Shown one piece after another: positions 16,586 through 25,479 of a stretch of DNA of 64,000 nt (position 1 is its first letter; each line of letters starts with the position of its first letter). The DNA is from CAVWSM01 sp963799425 (GTDB taxonomy: Bacteria; Actinomycetota; Actinomycetes; Jiangellales; Jiangellaceae), in contig CAWCXA010000019.1 in NCBI GenBank assembly GCA_963799425.1, forward strand, positions 1 to 64,000, read 5' to 3'. The notes beneath the pieces are model-generated. The model had not been told where the DNA came from, ran no database searches, and saw only the letters and a program-made list of their open reading frames with translations. Made by a program: the position numbers and the translations under genes.

Positions 16586-18801
16586 CCCTTCTCCAGGTAG
16601 TCGGCCCGGTCGGCACCGACCAACGACTGGAGGGCGGCGGCCAGCAGCGGGTGGGCGCCCAGCGTGGGGTCGGCGGCCACGAGCTCGGTCGCGTCGGCGC
16701 GAGCGTCGCGGATCACGTCCTCGTCGCGCAGCGCGGACAACAGCCGCAGGCTCGACTTGGTGCCCGACTGGGCCGCTCCCAGCACGTCGCCCTCGCGTCG
16801 CTGCTGAAGGTCGACGCGGGACAGCTCGAAGCCGTCGGTGGTCGCAGCGACGGCATCGAGGCGCTCGCGCGCGACGGTGCCCGCGGGCACCTCGGTCACC
16901 AGCAGGCAGACGCCGGGCACAGCGCCGCGCCCGATGCGCCCGCGCAGCTGATGCAGCTGCGACACACCGAACCGGTCGGCATCCATGACGACCATGACCG
17001 ACGCGTTGGGCACGTCGACCCCGACCTCGACGACTGTGGTGGCGACGAGCACGTCGATCTCGCCGGCGGCGAACCGCCGCATGACGAGGTCCTTGGCGTC
17101 GGCGGGCAGCCGACCGTGCAGGACCTCGATGCGCAGCCCGTGCAGCGGTCCGTCACGGAGCAGCTCGACGAGCTCGAGCACGGAGACCGTGCGGCGAGTG
17201 GACTCGACGTCGAACAATGCGTCGCTGCCGTCGTCACCCGGACCACCGCCGTCGACATCGCCCGCGTCGCCGATGCGGGGGCAGACGACGAACGCCTGAT
17301 GCCCTGCGGCCACCTCCTCGCGGATGCGCTGCCAGGCTCGGTCGAGGTAGTGCGGCTTCTCATCGACCGGCACGACGTGCGTGGTGACTGCGGCACGGCC
17401 GCTCGGCAGCTCGGTGAGCGTTGACACCTCGAGATCGCCGAAGACGGTCATCGCCACCGTGCGCGGGATCGGTGTGGCCGTCATCACGAGCACATGCGGG
17501 CGCCGGTCGTCCAGCGACTTGGCGGTGAGGACGGCGCGCTGCTCCACCCCGAAGCGGTGCTGCTCATCGACGACGACGAGACCGAGGTCGGCGAAGCTCA
17601 CGCGCTCTTCGAGGAGCGCATGCGTGCCGACGACGATGCCGGCGTCGCCGGAGACGACATCGAGCAGAGTCTTGCGACGCGTCGCGGCGGGCTGCGAGCC
17701 AGTGACCAGGGCCACCTGGGTGCCGATGTCTGACCCACCCAGCAGGCCGCGCTGAGCCAACGGCCCGAGCAGCTCAGTGATCGACCGGTAGTGCTGCTGC
17801 GCCAGCACCTCGGTCGGTGCGAGCAGCGCGGCCTGCCCACCTGAGTCGAGTACGGCGAGCATGGCGCGCAACGCGATCACGGTCTTGCCGGCGCCGACCT
17901 CGCCCTGCAACAGGCGATGCATCGGGTGCGCCAGCGCCAGGTCGGCTGCGATCTCGGCGCCGACGCGGCGCTGCCCATCGGTCAGATCGAAGGGCAGCTG
18001 CGCGTCGAATGACGTGAGCAGTCCCTCGTCGAGTGCCGTCCTTGGGACCGCGGGGAGCGCTGAGGCGGCATGCCGGCGGCGAGCGAGCTCGACCTGCAGC
18101 AGGAACGCCTCGTCATAGCGCAAGCGCTCGGTCGCGGCGTAGAGATCGGCTCGGTTGTCGGGCCGGTGAATGCCCTCGAACGCCTCGCGCAGGCCGATCA
18201 AACCGCGGGACGCGCGCAGCGACTGCGGCAGGGGGTCGGGCAGGTTGTCGAGCTGGTCGAGCACAATGCGTATGGACTGGGCGATCCGCCATGACGCCAG
18301 CGCGGCGCTCGCGGGGTAGACGGGGATGAGCTCGCGCGCGAACGCCTCTTTCTCGATCTCGTCGACTTCACCGCCACCGGGGATGAGCACGTAGTCCGGG
18401 TGTGTGAGCTGAAGAGCACCGCGGAACGAGCCGACCTTGCCGCTGAACAGGCCCCTGCGTCCCGCCTGCAGCTTGTCGGCATGCCAACGCTGGTTGAAGA
18501 AGGTGAGGGTGAGCCGACCTTTGCCGTCGGTGACGACGACCTCCACGATGGTGCGCGGCCTGCGGCTTTTGCCATGCCGGACATGGTCCAGGTTGCGCAC
18601 CGTCACAGCCGCGACGTCGGCCATCACGGTGACGTGCTCGTCCACGGCAAGCCGGGACAGGTCGGTGAGCTCGCCGCGTGACGCGTACCGACGCGGGTAG
18701 TGCCGCAGCAGGTCGCCGACGGTTTCGACTCCGAGGGCGCTCAACGCCTTGGCCGTGCCACCGCCGACGACCCGGCGGACCGGCTGGTCGAGGTCCATCA
18801 C
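16582..18801 (-). CDS. recG: ATP-dependent DNA helicase RecG
   Basis: Replication-fork remodelling helicase of 739 residues. The N-terminal wedge/OB domain is followed by superfamily-2 motifs: Walker A GEVGAGKTVIALRAM, the DEQH box VVDEQHRFGVEQR, motif III VMTATPIPRT, and motifs V/VI ATTVVEVGVDVPNASVMV and QLHQLRGRIGRG. The C-terminal LLSALRDEDVIRDARADA segment is typical. It overlaps the DAK2-gene stop upstream and rsmD downstream by ATGA junctions, so it belongs to one translationally coupled run. Confidence 0.97.
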   Translation of the reverse strand: MMDLDQPVRRVVGGGTAKALSALGVETVGDLLRHYPRRYASRGELTDLSRLAVDEHVTVMADVAAVTVRNLDHVRHGKSRRPRTIVEVVVTDGKGRLTLTFFNQRWHADKLQAGRRGLFSGKVGSFRGALQLTHPDYVLIPGGGEVDEIEKEAFARELIPVYPASAALASWRIAQSIRIVLDQLDNLPDPLPQSLRASRGLIGLREAFEGIHRPDNRADLYAATERLRYDEAFLLQVELARRRHAASALPAVPRTALDEGLLTSFDAQLPFDLTDGQRRVGAEIAADLALAHPMHRLLQGEVGAGKTVIALRAMLAVLDSGGQAALLAPTEVLAQQHYRSITELLGPLAQRGLLGGSDIGTQVALVTGSQPAATRRKTLLDVVSGDAGIVVGTHALLEERVSFADLGLVVVDEQHRFGVEQRAVLTAKSLDDRRPHVLVMTATPIPRTVAMTVFGDLEVSTLTELPSGRAAVTTHVVPVDEKPHYLDRAWQRIREEVAAGHQAFVVCPRIGDAGDVDGGGPGDDGSDALFDVESTRRTVSVLELVELLRDGPLHGLRIEVLHGRLPADAKDLVMRRFAAGEIDVLVATTVVEVGVDVPNASVMVVMDADRFGVSQLHQLRGRIGRGAVPGVCLLVTEVPAGTVARERLDAVAATTDGFELSRVDLQQRREGDVLGAAQSGTKSSLRLLSALRDEDVIRDARADATELVAADPTLGAHPLLAAALQSLVGADRADYLEKG

Positions 18802-20420
18802 TCGACTCCCAGCAACAGCAGGTAGCGCGGCTGCCCGCCTTCGTGCACATCGACGTCGACCTCCGGATGTCGAGTGCGTACGTGCGTCTCGACGGCCCGG
18901 ACCAGCTCGTCGTCGGCACCTTCACCCCACACAACGGTGACGAGCTCACCGCCACCGGCGAGGAGTCGCTCGAGCACCTCGGCCGCGGCGTCGAGCGGTG
19001 TCTCTGCGATCACGACGAAGTCGCCGCCCACCGCCCCAAGCGAATCACCCGGCTGGCAGACGCCGGCACTCGTCACCGCTTGCTTCGTCGCGATCGTCAC
19101 GCCGCCGTGGCGGGCGAGTCCGGCCGCTGTTGTCATGGCGACAACATCGGCGTCGAACGAGCGACCTGGGTCGTGCACGGCGAGGGCAGCGATCCCTTGC
19201 ACCTGTGCTCGCGTGGGCAGGACCGCCACCCTGATGCCCAGGGTGGCCGCCTCGCGGGCCGCCGCCTCGGCCGCGGCGACGACGTGCGGGTCGTTGGGCA
19301 GCACGACCACCTCGGCTGCTCCCGCGGCCTCGACCGCGGCCAGGATCTCGCCCGTGGACGGCCGGTGAGTCGGCGCTGTGCGGACGACTTCGGCGCGGGC
19401 CTCCTTGAACAGCTTGGCCAGCCCGTCGCCGGCCGCCACGGCAACCACGCGGCGCAGCCCCCCACGCTGCAGGAGGTCAGCGCGCCCGCCGAGCCGCTCA
19501 GGAAATCCGGTGATGCGGATGCGATGCGGGCGCCCGGCCGCGAGACCCGCCTCGACGGCGGCACCAGCGTCGTCGACGTGGACGTGGATATTCCACAGCC
19601 CGTCACCGCCAACGACGACGAGCGAGTCGCCGAGCGGCTCGAGCGCGGCACGCAGCGCAGGAACGGCGTCGTCGTCGGCATGCAGGAGGTACATGACTTC
19701 GTAGGCCGGGCCGTCGTCGGTGGCCTCTTCGAAGTGTTGTGCGACCTGGATCGCCTGACTGGCGAGTGGCCGCGGCACCCGGAGGGCGCGGCGTCCCGTG
19801 AGGACGCTCTCCAGCGCGTCGAGGATGACGCAGACCCCTCGGCCACCCGCGTCGACGACACCGGCGCGGCGCAGAATCTCAAGCTGGTCGGGGGTGCGGT
19901 CGAGAGCGACTCGGGCCGCGTGGGCAGCCGCGGAGACCACGTCGACAAGCGAGCCGCCCGCGGTTGCAGTGTCGTCGGCGCTTGTCGCCGCGGCGCGAGC
20001 AACCGAGAGCATCGTGCCCTCGACGGGGTGCGCGACCGCGTCATAGCCCAGCTCGGCCGCCTCGGTCAGTGCGTTGGCGAAGTCGGCGGGGGTCAGCGTG
20101 CGCCGCCCAGCCAGCGCGGTGCGCGCGATCGACTCCGAGATGCCGCGCAGCAACTGGCTCAGGATCACCCCGGAGTTGCCGCGGGCACCCAGCAGCGCGC
20201 CACGCGCCGCGGCCCGAACCAGCCCCGGCACGTCGTCGTCGGTCACCGGCCCGATCGCCTGGACCGCCGCCTCGACGGTCAGAAACAGGTTGGTCCCGGT
20301 GTCGCCGTCGGGCACCGGGTAAACATTGAGGGCGTCGATCTCCTCGCGTGCCGTGCCCAGTGCAGCCAACGAGGCGACGAACCACCGGCGCACCAGCTGC
20401 CCGTCGAGCACCCTGCGCAC
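18798..20420 (-). CDS. DAK2-domain protein (fatty-acid-kinase FakA-like)
   Basis: 540-residue protein. The N-terminal DAK2/DhaL ATP-binding domain carries NVYPVPDGDTGTNLFLT (about 29-45) and RGARGNSGVILSQLLRGI; the C-terminal half resembles the FakA/YloV phosphatase-like domain. Homologues in Firmicutes phosphorylate fatty acids bound to FakB. In actinobacteria the gene sits between rpmB and recG, as here. No FakB gene was recognised in this window, so the substrate is unproven. The recG start overlaps its stop codon (ATGA). Confidence 0.9.
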   Translation of the reverse strand: MRRVLDGQLVRRWFVASLAALGTAREEIDALNVYPVPDGDTGTNLFLTVEAAVQAIGPVTDDDVPGLVRAAARGALLGARGNSGVILSQLLRGISESIARTALAGRRTLTPADFANALTEAAELGYDAVAHPVEGTMLSVARAAATSADDTATAGGSLVDVVSAAAHAARVALDRTPDQLEILRRAGVVDAGGRGVCVILDALESVLTGRRALRVPRPLASQAIQVAQHFEEATDDGPAYEVMYLLHADDDAVPALRAALEPLGDSLVVVGGDGLWNIHVHVDDAGAAVEAGLAAGRPHRIRITGFPERLGGRADLLQRGGLRRVVAVAAGDGLAKLFKEARAEVVRTAPTHRPSTGEILAAVEAAGAAEVVVLPNDPHVVAAAEAAAREAATLGIRVAVLPTRAQVQGIAALAVHDPGRSFDADVVAMTTAAGLARHGGVTIATKQAVTSAGVCQPGDSLGAVGGDFVVIAETPLDAAAEVLERLLAGGGELVTVVWGEGADDELVRAVETHVRTRHPEVDVDVHEGGQPRYLLLLGVE

Positions 20421-20513
20421 CGGCTGCTCCCTCCTCAGGAGGTTGATCCCTGGGCGCAGGGTAGTCGTCGGGCCGGACGGAATGCGGACGGCCAGCCCCA
20501 GGTCGGGCGCGGT

Positions 20514-20542
20514 TTGGGCCTCGGTGGATCAGCGGGTATTCT
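20514..20542 (+). promoter_or_regulatory. Probable rpmB promoter
   Basis: TTGGGC (20514-20519) and TATTCT (20537-20542) are separated by 17 bases, a good sigma-70-type pair, about 70 bases upstream of the rpmB GTG. Spacing and position support it; no transcript data are available. Confidence 0.55.
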
Positions 20543-20614
20543 TTCGGGGTTGCCTCGGGGAAGCCCGGGCATGGTTGTCCGTACCCCCTCACTTCGGCCT
20601 ACAAGGAGTCACCC

Positions 20615-20800
20615 GTGGCTGCCACCTGCGACATCTGCGGCAAGGGGCCGGGCTTCGGCAACAGCATCTCGCACTCGCACCGCCGCACGCGCCGCCGCTG
20701 GAACCCCAACATCCAGCGTGTGCGCGCCATGGTCGGCCGCACGCCGAAGCGGCTCAACGTCTGCACGTCGTGCCTCAAGGCCGGCAAGGTCACCCGCTGA
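20615..20800 (+). CDS. rpmB: 50S ribosomal protein L28 (zinc-type)
   Basis: 61-residue L28: AATCDICGKGPGFGNSISHS at the start and RLNVCTSCLKAGKVTR at the end. Two CxxC pairs (5/8 and near 50/53) form the zinc site, so this is the C+ form, in contrast to the cysteine-free L32 in the same window. The GTG start at 20615 follows AAGGAG with a short spacer. Divergent from the DAK2 gene and followed by a strong terminator. Confidence 0.97.
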   Translation: MAATCDICGKGPGFGNSISHSHRRTRRRWNPNIQRVRAMVGRTPKRLNVCTSCLKAGKVTR

Positions 20801-20832
20801 CCTCTAGAGCCCGGCCCTCGTAGGCCGTCGAA

Positions 20833-20862
20833 GCCGGTCCACCCCGTGGTGGGCCGGCTTTT
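20833..20862 (+). terminator. Rho-independent terminator after rpmB
   Basis: GCCGGTCCACC-CCGT-GGTGGGCCGGC forms an 11-bp stem (one T:G pair) with a four-base loop, followed by TTTT. It is placed 33 bases after the rpmB stop. Confidence 0.85.
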
Positions 20863-20888
20863 CGTCGTCCGCGGACTACTCCCGCTGA

Positions 20889-20949
20889 GTTGATCATGGC
20901 GGAGGTGTGGTCAAACTCGAATAATGATCACACCTCCGCCATGATCAAC
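20889..20949. repeat. Large inverted repeat ending in GTTGATCATG
   Basis: Two 25-base arms (20889-20913 and 20925-20949) match except for one position and flank an 11-base AT-rich loop. They lie between the rpmB terminator and the thiL stop. No T-run, no open frame. See findings; a second TGATCA-ended repeat lies at 61806-61855. Confidence 0.8.
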
Positions 20950-20964
20950 AGCCCGGGCGCTCGT

Positions 20965-21909
20965 TCAGCGGAAGTGCTCGTGGCCTAGCGCGCCCTCGTA
21001 CGTGGTTCCGTCGACCGTCACCCCGGAACCCTCGGCAACCGTGCCGACGACCAGCCACTCCTCCGGCAGCAGCGTGCCTGCTGGGAAGCAGCCGGCAAAG
21101 GCGTGATCGTCGCCGCCGGTGAGGATGAACCGCAGCGGATCGGACCCGACGGCGGCACCGACGTCGCGCAGCGGTTGCGCCACCTCGAAGGCCGCCGTGT
21201 CGACGTCGATTGCCACGCCGCTCGCCTCCGCGATGTGCCCCAGGTCGGCCAGCAACCCGTCGCTCACGTCGATGAGCGCGGTGGCGCCGAGCTCGGCCGC
21301 CTGCGGGCCTGCGTCGTACGGAGGCTCCGGGCGACGGTGCGCCTCGACCACGACCCGGGGCGAGCGGAACCCCCGAGCGAGTACGGCCAACCCCGCCGCA
21401 GCCCAACCAAGCCGACCGCGGACTGCCACGACGTCGCCGACCTGGGCGCCAGCGCGCGTCAGCGGTGCGCGACCGTCGAGCGTGCCCAGCGCCGTGACGG
21501 AAACGACGATCACATCAGCTGACGACACGTCGCCACCTACGACCGACGCCCCGACAACGTCGGCCTCGTCGCGCAACCCGTCCGTGAACGACAACGCCCA
21601 CGACGACTCCAGCTCTCCCGGCGCCGCAAACGCCACAAGCAACGCCGTTGCCCGGCCGCCCATCGCCGCGACGTCGGCCAGGTTGCGCGCTGCCGCCTTG
21701 CGACCGATGTCGTACGGCTCGGACCACGCCCGACGGAAGTGCCGACCCTCGATCATGAAGTCGGTCGTCGCAACAACACGGCCGTCGGGAGCCGCGATGA
21801 CTGCAGCGTCGTCACCTGGCCCGATCAGCACCACACTGCCTTGGGTTAGCCGGGCGGTCACTGCGTCGATGAGACCGAATTCGCCCAATCCGCCGATCGT
21901 CTGCTGCAC
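20965..21909 (-). CDS. thiL: Thiamine-monophosphate kinase
   Basis: Last step of thiamine diphosphate synthesis: phosphorylates TMP with ATP. About 314 residues. AIR-synthase-like fold motifs are GEFGLIDAVTARL at the N-terminus, GPGDDAAVI (Mg2+-binding acidic pair), TTDFMIEGRHFRR, SVVGGDVSSADVIVVSVTALG and the C-terminal ILTGGDDHAFAGCFP. The GTG at 21909 (VQQTIGGLGEFGL) is preferred over upstream alternatives because it fits the family N-terminus and has GGTGGGAAAG upstream. Divergent from the AsnC-type gene. Confidence 0.94.
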   Translation of the reverse strand: MQQTIGGLGEFGLIDAVTARLTQGSVVLIGPGDDAAVIAAPDGRVVATTDFMIEGRHFRRAWSEPYDIGRKAAARNLADVAAMGGRATALLVAFAAPGELESSWALSFTDGLRDEADVVGASVVGGDVSSADVIVVSVTALGTLDGRAPLTRAGAQVGDVVAVRGRLGWAAAGLAVLARGFRSPRVVVEAHRRPEPPYDAGPQAAELGATALIDVSDGLLADLGHIAEASGVAIDVDTAAFEVAQPLRDVGAAVGSDPLRFILTGGDDHAFAGCFPAGTLLPEEWLVVGTVAEGSGVTVDGTTYEGALGHEHFR

Positions 21910-21988
21910 GTGCTTTCCCACCTTCAGGATCAAGGCTGTAGGTTGGCCCCGGAATCGCAACGCACATTGTGTCGTCAGGAGGGCGGAC

Positions 21989-22225
21989 GTGGTTGTTCAG
22001 GCCTACATCCTCATCCAGACCGAGGTGGGCAAGGCCGCCGACGTCGCCCGCCAGATCGCTGAGATCCACGGCGTCACGACTGCCGAGGACGTGACCGGTC
22101 CGTACGACGTCATCGTCCGGGCCGAGGCACGCAACGTCGACGAGCTCGGCAAGCTGGTCGTCGCCAAGGTGCAGGGCGTCCCCGGGATCACCCGCACGCT
22201 CACCTGCCCGGTGGTGCACATCTGA
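21989..22225 (+). CDS. Lrp/AsnC ligand-binding (RAM) domain protein
   Basis: 78-residue protein made only of the AsnC effector-binding domain (VVVQAYILIQTEVGKAADVARQIAEIHGV ... EDVTGPYDVIVRAEA ... GVPGITRTLTCPVVHI), with no helix-turn-helix. Such single-domain proteins assemble into rings and may sense amino acids or partner with full Lrp proteins; the ligand is unknown. GTG start at 21989 after AGGAGGGCGGAC. Its stop overlaps the putative CTG start of the following lipoprotein gene by four bases. Confidence 0.92.
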   Translation: MVVQAYILIQTEVGKAADVARQIAEIHGVTTAEDVTGPYDVIVRAEARNVDELGKLVVAKVQGVPGITRTLTCPVVHI

Positions 22226-22665
22226 CACGGCTGCTTCGCGCTGTCGCAGGTGTCGCCGCGCTGGCCGGCTGTTCGTGGGGTGCCGTCGACGTCGAGCCGT
22301 TCGAAGCACAAGCGGGCAGCGAGCAGGTCTGTCATGCGCTCGTCGAGGCACTCCCCGACCTCGTGGGCGATGCCGTTTCCCGTGACGTCGACCCCGACGA
22401 CGGACTCACCGCGGCGTGGGGCGACCCCGCCATCGTCCTCCGGTGCGGCGTTCCGCCCCCTGCCGAGTATCAGCCGGATGCGCAGCTGTTCGATGTCGAC
22501 GGCGTTGAGTGGCTGCCGGTAGAGGGCGACGGCGGGTTCTTCTTCACCACCGTTGACCGCGAGGCCTACGTGGAGGTCGCGGTTCCGGACGACTACGCAC
22601 CCGAGGCCACTGTGCTCACCGACCTCGCCGAGGCGATCCAGGACACTGTGCCCGCGGTGGAGTGA
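22222..22665 (+). CDS. DUF3515 family lipoprotein (CTG start)
   Basis: 147-residue predicted lipoprotein. The reading frame only gives a complete signal peptide if translation begins at CTG 22222, in the overlap CTGA with the AsnC-type stop: MTRLLRAVAGVAALAGCSW, with a basic start, hydrophobic core and lipobox LAGC. No ATG, GTG or TTG lies upstream in frame; the next is GTG at 22363, which would remove the signal peptide and the first 47 residues. The remaining sequence (CGVPPPAEYQPDAQLFDVDGVEWLP) fits DUF3515, a family found beside thiL and ddl in actinobacteria. Function unknown. Confidence 0.82.
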   Translation: MTRLLRAVAGVAALAGCSWGAVDVEPFEAQAGSEQVCHALVEALPDLVGDAVSRDVDPDDGLTAAWGDPAIVLRCGVPPPAEYQPDAQLFDVDGVEWLPVEGDGGFFFTTVDREAYVEVAVPDDYAPEATVLTDLAEAIQDTVPAVE

Positions 22666-22688
22666 GCCGTCCCGACGGCCCGGACCCT

Positions 22689-23795
22689 TCAGCGCAGGCC
22701 GGTCGGCCTCGCAAGCGCGGTGCGCAGCAACCGCGAGACCAACGCGGGGTAGGGCATTCCGCTGGCTGCCCAGAGCATGGGGAACATCGAAGTCGGAGTG
22801 AACCCCGGCATCGTGTTGACCTCGTTGACCACGATGGACCCGTCGTGGCGCAGGAAGAAGTCGACGCGCGCGAGGCCTTCGCAGGACAGCGCGGTGAACG
22901 CACGCGCGGCCAGTCGCTGGATTTCCGCGGTGCTGCCCGGGCCGATGTCGGCAGGGATGTCGAGCGACGTGTTCTGATCAGGCAGGTACTTGGCGTCGAA
23001 GTCGTAGAACTCGCGCGACTCGTCGACCCGGATCTCGCCGAGCAACGACGTGTCGGGAGGCGAGCCGTTGGCGCCCTCGAGGACGCCGCACTCGACCTCA
23101 CGACCATGAACGAACTCCTCGACGAGCACCTTCCGATCGAACTCCTGGGCGGTCGCGATAGCGGTCGCCAGCTCCTCCACCCCGCCCACCTTGCTTATGC
23201 CGATGCTCGAACCACCTCGCGCCGGCTTGACGAAAACTGGCCAGTGCAGCGACTCGACCGCGTCGACGACAGCAGCGGGGTCGTGCTTCCACTCGTGCGG
23301 GTCGACGACGACGTAACGGCACACCGGCAGGCCCTGCCCAGCGAGCACGAGCTTCATGTAGTGCTTGTCCATGCCGACGGCGCTCGCCATCACACCGGAT
23401 CCCACGTAGCGCACGTCGGCCATCTCGAGCAGCCCTTGCAGCGTGCCGTCCTCGCCATAGGGCCCGTGCAGCAACGGCAGGACGACGTCGACCTGGCCCA
23501 ACGCTCGGGGGACGTCACCCGCCTCGTGCACGACGAGCTCGTGGCCCGCCGACAGGACAAGCTCACCAGAGACGTCCTGGACCGCCGGCAGCCGACCTTC
23601 GGTGATCGCCAGGCGCGTCGGATCGTCGGGAGCGAGCACCCACTTGCCCTGCTGGGTGATGCCGATGGGCACAACGTCGTACATGTCACGGTCGATCGCC
23701 TGCAGCACACTGCCCGCCGTGATGCAAGACACTGCGTGCTCGGAGCTACGACCACCAAAAACTACGGCCACTCGGGGCTTTTGCTGCGCGTTCAT
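22689..23795 (-). CDS. ddl: D-alanine--D-alanine ligase
   Basis: ATP-grasp ligase that makes the D-Ala-D-Ala end of peptidoglycan precursors; 368 residues. The N-terminus RVAVVFGGRSSEHAVSCITAGSVL and the central VFVKPARGGSSIGISKVGGVEEL are family hallmarks; the metal-binding C-terminal motif is GLARVDFFLRHDGSIVVNEVNTMPGFTPTSMFP. It is convergent with the DUF3515 gene and divergent from the GH20 gene. The serine in RGGSSIGISK and the tyrosine near the ATP loop indicate D-Ala-D-Ala rather than D-lactate activity, though this is not proven. Confidence 0.97.
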   Translation of the reverse strand: MNAQQKPRVAVVFGGRSSEHAVSCITAGSVLQAIDRDMYDVVPIGITQQGKWVLAPDDPTRLAITEGRLPAVQDVSGELVLSAGHELVVHEAGDVPRALGQVDVVLPLLHGPYGEDGTLQGLLEMADVRYVGSGVMASAVGMDKHYMKLVLAGQGLPVCRYVVVDPHEWKHDPAAVVDAVESLHWPVFVKPARGGSSIGISKVGGVEELATAIATAQEFDRKVLVEEFVHGREVECGVLEGANGSPPDTSLLGEIRVDESREFYDFDAKYLPDQNTSLDIPADIGPGSTAEIQRLAARAFTALSCEGLARVDFFLRHDGSIVVNEVNTMPGFTPTSMFPMLWAASGMPYPALVSRLLRTALARPTGLR

Positions 23796-23878
23796 CGCGG
23801 TCGACCATACAGTGCGGCCGTTCCGCTACCCGGGATTGCACTAGACACGGAGACGATCTCTTAAGAACATTTCCAGTT

Positions 23879-25456
23879 ATGCCGCGACGCCTCGCCATCC
23901 CGCTCCTTGCCGTGCTCCTCGCCGTGGGAGCGGGTGTTTGGTGGCTCAGCCGCGACGAGGCGCCCGCCGTCAGCGGCAACGCTGCGGCGCTCGGACTCGT
24001 ACCGCTGCCGACCAGCGTGACGACTGGTGACGAGCCGTACGTGATCGACGCGGCCACCGTGATCAGGCACACGGAAACCCCCGAGGCGGCGAGCGTCGCC
24101 GGCTACCTCGCGGAGCTGCTCCGCCCGGCGACCGGCTACTCGCTGCCGGTCGAACCTGGAGCGACCGAGTCCGACGGCATCCGGTTGCAGGTGACAGAGT
24201 CCGGACCGCCGGAGTCCTACGAGCTCAGCGTCGACTCGACCGGCATCAGCCTTTCCGCAGCCACGGTCGAGGGTCTGTTTCGCGGTGTACAGACCCTCCG
24301 CCAGCTATTGCCGCCGGCCATAGAAGCCGCAACCTTGGCCCAAGAGCCGTGGACAGTTCCGGCGGTGCGCATTAGTGACCAACCTCGTTTTCCGCACCGG
24401 GGTGTGATGCTCGACGTCGCACGGCACTTCTTCACGGTCGACGAGGTCAAGGCGCTCATCGACCAGGTCGCCCTCTACAAAATCAACCACCTGCACCTCC
24501 ACCTGTCCGACGACCAGGGCTGGCGGATCGCGATCGAGGGTTGGCCGCGGCTCACCGAGGTGGGCGGCGCGACCGAGGTCGGTGGCACGACCGGGGGCTC
24601 CTACACACAGGACGACTATCGCGAGCTCGTCGCGTACGCGAAGTCGAGGTTCATCACCGTGGTTCCCGAGATCGATCTGCCGGGGCACACCAACGCCGCG
24701 CTCGCGGCCTATGGCGAGCTCAGCTGCGACGGGCAGCCCACCCAGCCCTATACCGGCATCCAGGTCGGTTTCAGTGCAGTCTGCACGGACAAGGAGGAGA
24801 CGTACGACTTCATCGACGACGTCCTCGGCCAGCTCGCCGCGCTGACTCCAGGGCCGTACCTGCACATCGGCGGCGACGAGGTCGAGACGCTGTCCGCCGA
24901 GCAGTACGCGTCGTTCATTGCCCGAGCCCAGGAGGCGGTCGGTCGGCACGGCAAGACCGTCATGGCCTGGCACCAGATCGGCGAGGCCGACCCCGCACCT
25001 GGTGCGGTTCTCCAATACTGGGGCGTGCAGAGCGCCGACCTCTTCACGGTCAAGGCGGCCGTCGAGGCGGGCGCCAGCGTCGTGATGACACCGGCCGACC
25101 ATGCCTACCTCGACATGAAGTACAACGCCACCACGACCCTTGGCCTCGTCTGGGCGGGCACGATCGACCTTGCGAAGGCCTATGAGTGGGATCCGGAAAC
25201 CCATCTCGGAAACCTCGAGCCAGGGGCCGTCCTGGGCGTGGAAGCGGCGCTCTGGACGGAAACCCTCGACGAGTCCGACGACCTTGAGCAGATGGCGTTC
25301 CCGCGGCTTCCGGCGATGGCCGAGGTGGGCTGGAGCGCTCAGGACCGGCGCGACTACGACGACTTTGCCGGGCGGCTCTCGGCGCACGGGCCACGTTGGA
25401 CCGCGATGGGCATCGACTTCACTCCGGTTAGCGACGTGCCGTGGCCGGCCGACTGA
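23879..25456 (+). CDS. Beta-N-acetylhexosaminidase, GH20, exported
   Basis: 525-residue glycoside hydrolase. It starts with an N-terminal membrane segment or uncleaved signal (PLLAVLLAVGAGVWWL) and then a GH20b domain to about 150, followed by the GH20 barrel. Barrel motifs are HRGVMLDVARHFF, HLHLSDDQGWRIAIEGWPRLTEVG and EIDLPGHTNAALA. The catalytic pair Asp-Glu is in LHIGGDEVETL (around 335-345). It should release terminal GlcNAc/GalNAc from chitin fragments or cell-wall sugars outside the membrane. The stop is followed by the transsulfuration gene 23 bases away. Confidence 0.93.
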   Translation: MPRRLAIPLLAVLLAVGAGVWWLSRDEAPAVSGNAAALGLVPLPTSVTTGDEPYVIDAATVIRHTETPEAASVAGYLAELLRPATGYSLPVEPGATESDGIRLQVTESGPPESYELSVDSTGISLSAATVEGLFRGVQTLRQLLPPAIEAATLAQEPWTVPAVRISDQPRFPHRGVMLDVARHFFTVDEVKALIDQVALYKINHLHLHLSDDQGWRIAIEGWPRLTEVGGATEVGGTTGGSYTQDDYRELVAYAKSRFITVVPEIDLPGHTNAALAAYGELSCDGQPTQPYTGIQVGFSAVCTDKEETYDFIDDVLGQLAALTPGPYLHIGGDEVETLSAEQYASFIARAQEAVGRHGKTVMAWHQIGEADPAPGAVLQYWGVQSADLFTVKAAVEAGASVVMTPADHAYLDMKYNATTTLGLVWAGTIDLAKAYEWDPETHLGNLEPGAVLGVEAALWTETLDESDDLEQMAFPRLPAMAEVGWSAQDRRDYDDFAGRLSAHGPRWTAMGIDFTPVSDVPWPAD

Positions 25457-25479
25457 GTCCGGGCTGACAGGATCGCGGC

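Noticed and set aside
18678..20807. Long plus-strand open frame (about 709 codons) across the DAK2 gene and rpmB
   Set aside because: Antisense to conserved, homologous genes with correct domain structure; shadow frame.
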